A stretch of 10,284 nucleotides of DNA from Deltaproteobacteria bacterium (lineage in GTDB: Bacteria > Desulfobacterota > Desulfobacteria > Desulfobacterales > JAFDCJ01), in contig JAJRVC010000152.1 in the NCBI GenBank assembly GCA_024277475.1, positions 1 through 10,284 on the forward strand, written 5' to 3'. Made by a program: the position numbers and the translations under genes. Under the pieces are notes generated by a model. It was given only the letters and a program-made list of their open reading frames with translations, was not told where the DNA came from and did no database searches. Shown in pieces: positions 6,193 through 10,284 of the stretch (its first letter is position 1; the number at the start of each line of letters is the position of its first letter).

Positions 6193-6517
6193 CCATCCTG
6201 TGGATCGCCATTCCGCTTTTCATCCAAACCATGATGATCTTCTGGCTGGGGGGTATGGTCTGGCGCGGCTGCTGAAATTACGCTACATCGATGCCGCGCC
6301 GGCGGCCATGATCGGCGCCTCCAACCACTTTGAAGTAGCTATTGCCACTTCCACGATGCTCTTCGGCTTATCTTCGGGAGCGGCCCTGGCCACCGTGGTG
6401 GGGGTGTTGATCGAGGTGCCGGTGATGCTGATGCTGGTCAAGATCTGTTTAAAAACCACCCACTGGTTTAAAGCGGCGGAAACGGGCGCCGCAGCCGAAC
6501 AACCAACGACCCGGTGA
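6162..6517 (+). pseudogene. acr3: Remnant of an Acr3 arsenite efflux pump: 5' truncated and frameshifted
   Basis: Two frames together give the C-terminal third of an Acr3/ArsB-3 arsenite permease. From 6162 the first frame reads [22 protein letters not shown] and then TMMIFWLG, before hitting TGA at 6273. From 6254 another frame reads [40 protein letters not shown], then [23 protein letters not shown] and THWF to a stop at 6515-6517. These are the last membrane helices of the family, including the SN-FE and GVL-EVPVML motifs. The switch falls at a run of six G (6248-6253): one extra G or two fewer would restore one frame. The first ~230-250 codons, including the conserved cysteine region, are absent, and the fragment begins inside the end of arsR. 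The locus therefore cannot export arsenite. Acr3 is normally about 350 residues with ten membrane helices. Confidence 0.85.
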
Positions 6518-6561
6518 AGCTCAGCATGCATCTGAATATAGACGACCGGGCAGCGCACGGA

Positions 6562-6855
6562 TCAATTCCACCCTTTTTCACTATCCGCGTTTTCGGCCAC
6601 CGCTGATTTAATTGCTGCCAGCAATTTTTCGGCACTGCCGATGTGACCGGATTGAATCAGGCGTATTTTGCGCTTGCCCTCCTGCCGCTGCACAAGATAG
6701 GACACCGGTAGTACCGGTTTGCCCAGGCATTCGAATATTTCCCGTTTCGCATCCGCAAAAAGAGGGAAGGGGATTTTTTTTTGTTTGCGAAATTTGGCTG
6801 CGCTGCGTTTTTTGCTCCCGGCGCCGATTCCTATTATTTTAATTTTTTTTCTCAT
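6562..6855 (-). CDS. Redoxin-like ORF lacking the N-terminal active-site part
   Basis: The frame gives 97 residues from an ATG at 6855 (or 100 from a TTG at 6864); a TAG two codons before the TTG closes the frame. KIIGIGAGSKKRSAAKF, IPFPLFADAKREIFECLG, then VLPVSYLV with the cis-proline position match the second half of AhpC/TSA-like redoxins. The N-terminal strand and helix that carry the redox cysteine(s) are missing; the only cysteine is in IFECLG. No good ribosome-binding site is visible. It follows the cytochrome b gene by 27 bases, so it could be translated by coupling, or be a decaying 5'-truncated gene. If made, its role is unknown; the missing active site argues against peroxidase activity. 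The fold assignment is fairly sure; that it is a working gene is not. Confidence 0.6.
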   Translation of the reverse strand: MRKKIKIIGIGAGSKKRSAAKFRKQKKIPFPLFADAKREIFECLGKPVLPVSYLVQRQEGKRKIRLIQSGHIGSAEKLLAAIKSAVAENADSEKGWN

Positions 6856-6882
6856 TTTAATCAATGCCTAAAACCGCAGAGC

Positions 6883-7626
6883 TTAATTTTCTTTAATTTC
6901 TTCGTACCACAACCGGTGGTGGTGCCTGGCATAGTCTTCCGAAACGCTTCCGGTAAACATGGATATGAATGCCGGACGCTCACCGGCGGCAATCGATGCC
7001 ATGTAGATATGAATCAGCAACCCTGCAAAAACTAGCCCGACGGTGATAAAATGAATCAGGATTGCCCAGCGGACGATGGCCGTATTAGTAAAATAACTGG
7101 TTGAAAGCGCCATAATGAGGCCGGTGACGGCAATGACGATACCGCCTAATACGGATGGTACGGCAAACAATTTTTGTCCCACATTATAAAATCCCTGGTC
7201 GGGAATTCTGGCTGCGGCGATTTCAGAGCTCGCGCCGCGCTTTTCAAGAATTGCGCCGAATTTCTTCAAAGCCCGGGTGCCCAGCGTCATCTGAATCCCT
7301 TTTTTCACCAACCACATGAAATCACGGAGCGGTGAATAGCTGAAGATTTCCCTCAAGAATTGACTGACTTGTTTTATGCCGAAAATCGCGTAGACCAGAA
7401 ACACGCCGGCCCACAGTATGCCGCCGATCACGTGGGCCGTCAGAAGGTTTTCACCACTGCTGAAAAGGCCCCGCATCAGGTTGGTCCACCACATTCCCAC
7501 CGGCTGCAGATCAGGATTTCTAATCAGACCGATGCCGGTTGCCAGCAGAAACATCCAGCTGGCGGCATTAAACCAGTGCAGAAAAATGGATAATTTCGAA
7601 TGTCGCTTAATCATTCTGCTGTTCAT
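6883..7626 (-). CDS. FdnI-like cytochrome b subunit of the molybdenum oxidoreductase
   Basis: This 247-residue integral membrane protein has four predicted helices (about 12-34, 63-84, 152-174, 186-210). Histidines at 17 (FLHW), 65 (TAHV), 192 (LIHF) and 206 (LIHIY) are placed like the four heme ligands of formate dehydrogenase N gamma (FdnI), including the 14-residue gap between the last two, so two b hemes are expected. QGFYNVGQKLFA before helix 3 and the C-terminal MFTGSVSEDYARHHHRLWYEE are typical of the FdhGamma group. It would link the Fe-S subunit to the quinone pool. The ATG at 7626 has GAGGGGG upstream and overlaps the end of the Fe-S gene by 20 bases, showing tight coupling. The long loop between helices 2 and 3 (residues 85-150) is larger than in FdnI as recalled. 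Confidence 0.88.
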   Translation of the reverse strand: MNSRMIKRHSKLSIFLHWFNAASWMFLLATGIGLIRNPDLQPVGMWWTNLMRGLFSSGENLLTAHVIGGILWAGVFLVYAIFGIKQVSQFLREIFSYSPLRDFMWLVKKGIQMTLGTRALKKFGAILEKRGASSEIAAARIPDQGFYNVGQKLFAVPSVLGGIVIAVTGLIMALSTSYFTNTAIVRWAILIHFITVGLVFAGLLIHIYMASIAAGERPAFISMFTGSVSEDYARHHHRLWYEEIKEN

Positions 7627-8380
7627 TATGGCCCCCTCTTTGCTTGTTTTCCTGATTTTCGTCTTCCGGCATGATAAATTGCCTTCCCATCATGACGAGG
7701 ACACCGAGGGCATTAATACCGACCAGCGCCCACACTAAAGGTTTTGCAACTTTGCCCCACAATTGGATAGGGGTCGGTATCTTTGCCTGCACCGGCCAGT
7801 CCATGGGGGCAGTGGCATTCAAATAGTAGATATTCGGTTCGGTGTTTGACGCCGGATTAATCACCCGCGTGGTTTTGTTCTGCTCCAACAGACGAGCCGC
7901 ATCGCTTTTGGGGTCATTGATATCGCCAAAAACCCTGGCCTTGGTCGGACAGGTGATGACACAGGCGGGAAGATCACCTCTCAGCCGTCGATGCTCGCAA
8001 AAGTCGCATTTGTCGACGATTTTTTTTTCCGGGCGACGGTAACGCGCACCATACGGACAGGCCGGTATGCAGCTTCCGCAACCGATACACAAGTCACCGT
8101 TGACTTTGACGGTCCCGTCTTTTTCATCCTTGTAAGTCGCACCGGTCGGACAGGCCTGCACGCAGGTGGGATTGTCGCAATGCATACAGTTTCCGGGTTG
8201 GTAATGACCATTCGCTGTCCCGACCGCCTTTTTTAGGGGGGTAAAATCCGTCTGTTGCCGTTTGATCCAGTTTCGCCAGTGACCGGCCGGAACTTTATTT
8301 TCGACTTTGCAAGCTGCCATACACCCCTTGCAGTCGATACAGGTGGATGAATCAATCACCATGGCAAGTTTTGTTTTCAT
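7607..8380 (-). CDS. Four-cluster 4Fe-4S electron transfer subunit with C-terminal membrane anchor
   Basis: This 257-residue protein starts at the ATG at 8380-8378, chosen because AAGGAG lies four bases upstream. The frame extends further but without family features. Sixteen cysteines form four clusters: 14/17/20/24 (CIDCKGCMAAC), 65/68/73/77, 98/101/104/108 (CIGCGSCIPACPYGA) and 125/128/140/144 (CDFC, then CVITCPTKA). This is the DmsB/PhsB/FdnH type that carries electrons from the molybdenum subunit to the membrane subunit. Residues about 214-232 (PLVWALVGINALGVLVMM) form one C-terminal membrane helix, as in FdnH, followed by a short charged tail. There is no signal peptide, as usual for these subunits, which travel with a Tat-exported partner. 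It lies between the catalytic and cytochrome genes of the same operon. Confidence 0.93.
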   Translation of the reverse strand: MKTKLAMVIDSSTCIDCKGCMAACKVENKVPAGHWRNWIKRQQTDFTPLKKAVGTANGHYQPGNCMHCDNPTCVQACPTGATYKDEKDGTVKVNGDLCIGCGSCIPACPYGARYRRPEKKIVDKCDFCEHRRLRGDLPACVITCPTKARVFGDINDPKSDAARLLEQNKTTRVINPASNTEPNIYYLNATAPMDWPVQAKIPTPIQLWGKVAKPLVWALVGINALGVLVMMGRQFIMPEDENQENKQRGGHNEQQND

Positions 8381-8394
8381 CAGGCTCCTTTCCG

Positions 8395-8477
8395 AATCAG
8401 CGACTACCATCAGAGCCGAAGGTATGAGGGTGACCCCGTGAAGGGGCCGGGACCACATCTGTTGGTGGTCGCTGATT
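8395..8477. repeat. Long imperfect inverted repeat upstream of the Fe-S gene
   Basis: Arms of 19 bases (8395-8413 and 8459-8477) pair at 17 of 19 positions; both begin AATCAGCGAC when each is read inwards. The loop contains a small hairpin, CCCC (8434-8437) with GGGG (8443-8446). On the minus-strand message the structure ends 14 bases before the start codon and just before the ribosome-binding site of the Fe-S gene, with no T run after it. Read on the plus strand, a run of six T follows the stem and one mismatch becomes a G-U pair, so it resembles a terminator in that direction. Confidence 0.7.
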
Positions 8478-8483
8478 TTTTAT

Positions 8484-8592
8484 CTCAATTCATAAGCCGC
8501 CGGCATAGATCAGATTTACACCCATCAAGCATGCCCTCGCGGTAACGGTAGAACCTTTTAGATTCTCACCGGCCGGTGGCTTATGGATTGAG
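8484..8592. repeat. Second long inverted repeat across the 3' end of the catalytic gene
   Basis: Arms of 21 bases at 8484-8504 (CTCAATTCATAAGCC...) and 8572-8592 pair at 19 of 21 positions with 67 bases between them. The right arm lies inside the last codons of the molybdopterin gene (SHRP region) and the left arm lies in the intercistronic gap, so the gap appears to hold an inverted copy of the gene end. In the message it could form a hairpin enclosing the stop codon. Confidence 0.65.
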
Positions 8593-10284
8593 TTACTTTA
8601 ACAAAGGTCTCGTGCATCGCCATATTGCCGGATATTTCATCGGCATAATCTTCGAGGATTTCCGCCATGCATGCGCCTTTACCGTATATATTGGTGAGCC
8701 CTTTGGAAATCACACCAAAGCCGCTGAGCATATAGACCGTGTCTTCCCGAATCCCCTCTTTTAAATTGGCCCTCAATTCACCTTTTCCGGCTTTGCTGGT
8801 AATTTCAACCAGATAACCGTCTCTAATGCCCAGTCGCGCCGCTGCTTTCGGATTCATCCACAGCGTGTTTTCAGGCATGAATTGATGCAGCAGTGCATTG
8901 TTTTGCGAAGTGCAGTGGGTGAAATAGGCGTTACGTCCGACAACCATCCGAAATTTGCCCAATGGTTTTCGGCGCGGTGCACGATATAGGGGCATCGGGT
9001 CGACGCCCATATCGGCATAGCGTTTATTGTACAGCTCAATTTTTTTCGAGAGGGTTTTATACACCTGCCCTTCGTAGACACCGTAGAGCCGGCTTGGATT
9101 GTAATACACCCCGTCTTCGCGCAGGGCACGCTCGCCATCCGGCAGATTTTTAAATTGCTGTTTGCGGTATTCCTCGATGGTAAAATCAAAATATTCAGCC
9201 AGATCCAATCGTTTGGCCAGTTCTTTGAAAATCCAGAATACCGGCTTCGACTCAAAGAGCGCCGGAACTACCGGATCACGGGTCACCACACAGGCACAGG
9301 CGGATGAGCCCTGGAGTCCGGAAGCGGGATCCCGGCGTTCCAGGTAACTGGGTGCCGGCAACACAAGATCCGACATCCAGGCGGTATCACTCATGGCAAT
9401 ATCCACGGTCAGGATAAAATCGAGATTATCGATCATCTGCATAGTCTTGTTGCGATTGGCGACGGACTGCAGCGGATTGATTTTATAAGCAAACCAGCCT
9501 TTGATCGGATAAGGTTTTTGTTCTATGATTGCATCCCGCATATGCTTAAAGGAGCCTTCCTCATCGAACATCATGTGGGCACGGCCGTGATCGGCGCGAT
9601 CATCCGGATTGTCTTCGTAAAAGGGTGAATCCGGCAGCTCCGGTCCGCTAAGCCCGACTTTACGGGCCGCCAACAATCCTCCCGGTTGATCCCAGTTGCC
9701 CAGCAAGCCGTTGACAATTGCCATGGCCCTGCGGATCTGGGTAGAATTGACGTAGTCGGATGTGCGACGGCCGGGATAAACAATAGCCGCCGGCGCAGCT
9801 GCCGCCAGCTCGCGGGCAATACGGCGAATTTCCCCGGCCGGAATTTCACACTCATCCTCGGCCCATTCGGGTGGGTATTGCTTCACGTGTTCCCTAAGCT
9901 GTTCTAGGCCATAAAGCTTGTCGGCCGCATAGGCCTGGTCATAGAGCTTCTCACCGATGATGACGTGGGCAATTGCCAGGAAAAACGCCATGTCCGTACC
10001 GGGTCGAATCGAATACCATTCATCGGCCAGGGCCGCCGTTTTGGTATAACGGGGATCCAGCACGACCAGTTTGCAGCCGTTTTTTTTGGCCGTCATCAAA
10101 TCAATGCTGTCCGGTGTAATCAAAGCTTCGAATCGATTCGCTCCGGCCATAATGATGTATTTTGTGTGCAGGATATCGGAGAAAGGCACTTCACCGAATG
10201 TGTCCAGATAGGCCCGGTTGCGGCTGAGCAGACAGGATGATTCATGGGTGGTGACGTTGTAGGACCCGAAGACTTCGGCGAACC
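8558..10284 (-). CDS. PhsA/PsrA-like molybdopterin oxidoreductase catalytic subunit, 5' end outside the window
   Basis: The minus strand is open from the stop at 8558 to the window edge: 575 residues of a bis-molybdopterin enzyme that usually has about 700-850. The N-terminal twin-arginine signal and 4Fe-4S motif are not in view. Near the edge, FGSYNVTTHESSC followed by DTFG aligns with the block that carries the molybdenum ligand in NapA (NARLC), so the Cys at 10234-10232 is the probable Mo ligand. Next are YIIMAGANRFEA, LVVLDPRYTKTA and IRPGTDMAFFLAIAHVI. YPGRRTSDYVNSTQIRRAMA with VNGLLGNWDQPGG is characteristic of the thiosulfate/polysulfide reductase group. DIAMSDTAWMSDLVLPAPSY and LERRDP follow, and the C-terminal molybdopterin-binding domain has LWMNPKAAARLGIRDGYLVE. 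The partner genes are the Fe-S and cytochrome b genes downstream. Sulfur-compound reduction is the family-based guess; formate oxidation is unlikely because the Cys/Sec-His-Gly motif is absent. Confidence 0.9.
   Translation of the reverse strand, partial: FAEVFGSYNVTTHESSCLLSRNRAYLDTFGEVPFSDILHTKYIIMAGANRFEALITPDSIDLMTAKKNGCKLVVLDPRYTKTAALADEWYSIRPGTDMAFFLAIAHVIIGEKLYDQAYAADKLYGLEQLREHVKQYPPEWAEDECEIPAGEIRRIARELAAAAPAAIVYPGRRTSDYVNSTQIRRAMAIVNGLLGNWDQPGGLLAARKVGLSGPELPDSPFYEDNPDDRADHGRAHMMFDEEGSFKHMRDAIIEQKPYPIKGWFAYKINPLQSVANRNKTMQMIDNLDFILTVDIAMSDTAWMSDLVLPAPSYLERRDPASGLQGSSACACVVTRDPVVPALFESKPVFWIFKELAKRLDLAEYFDFTIEEYRKQQFKNLPDGERALREDGVYYNPSRLYGVYEGQVYKTLSKKIELYNKRYADMGVDPMPLYRAPRRKPLGKFRMVVGRNAYFTHCTSQNNALLHQFMPENTLWMNPKAAARLGIRDGYLVEITSKAGKGELRANLKEGIREDTVYMLSGFGVISKGLTNIYGKGACMAEILEDYADEISGNMAMHETFVKVTQSISHRPVRI

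Noticed and set aside
8381..8458. Longer N-terminus for the Fe-S subunit (frame open to 8458)
   Set aside because: The extension covers the hairpin, has no family similarity, and a good ribosome-binding site stands before the internal ATG at 8380.
8381..8592. Selenocysteine insertion element for the molybdoenzyme
   Set aside because: The hairpins lie after the gene's stop codon rather than directly behind an in-frame TGA, and the probable molybdenum ligand is an ordinary Cys codon (TGT).

Overview
The window looks like part of a chromosome of an anaerobic, respiring bacterium, most likely a sulfate-reducer-like member of the Desulfobacterota. This is inferred from gene content and protein style only: a periplasmic-type molybdenum oxidoreductase with a ferredoxin-like subunit and a b-type cytochrome, a CHASE2 sensor, YceI proteins and an Acr3-type arsenite pump remnant. 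No rRNA, tRNA, CRISPR array or intact insertion sequence was seen.

Left part (1-3161, minus strand). The first 970 bases hold the N-terminal half of a membrane CHASE2 sensor whose output domain lies outside the window. Next come two consecutive YceI-family genes 13 bases apart: an ordinary secreted YceI protein (2571-3161), followed downstream by a 484-residue secreted protein that joins a cysteine-less thioredoxin-like N-terminus to a C-terminal YceI-like domain (1103-2557).

Middle part (3286-6517) has the look of an accessory patch. It contains a type II toxin-antitoxin pair (ribbon-helix-helix antitoxin plus PIN toxin, minus strand) with a perfect 24-base palindrome on its promoter. It also contains the first ~23 codons of a DUF4143-type ATPase left as a stump, an intact MgtE magnesium channel (plus strand), and an arsenic locus that has been gutted. 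In that locus the arsR repressor is followed by only the last third of an acr3 arsenite efflux gene, joined directly to the end of arsR and further broken by a frameshift at a run of six G.

Right part (6562-10284, minus strand) is one operon read leftwards. It encodes a PhsA/PsrA-like molybdopterin catalytic subunit (N-terminus outside the window), a four-cluster 4Fe-4S subunit with a C-terminal membrane anchor, an FdnI-like cytochrome b with four candidate heme histidines, and a short redoxin-like ORF that lacks the N-terminal redox-active part. Electrons would pass between the quinone pool (cytochrome b), the iron-sulfur chain and the molybdenum site. The substrate cannot be fixed from the sequence; thiosulfate or polysulfide is the family-based guess. 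The 177-base gap between the catalytic and iron-sulfur genes contains two long imperfect inverted repeats.

Nothing here is a clear new multi-gene system. The most interesting points are the thioredoxin-like/YceI fusion, the two inverted repeats inside the molybdoenzyme operon, and the two gene stumps flanking mgtE.
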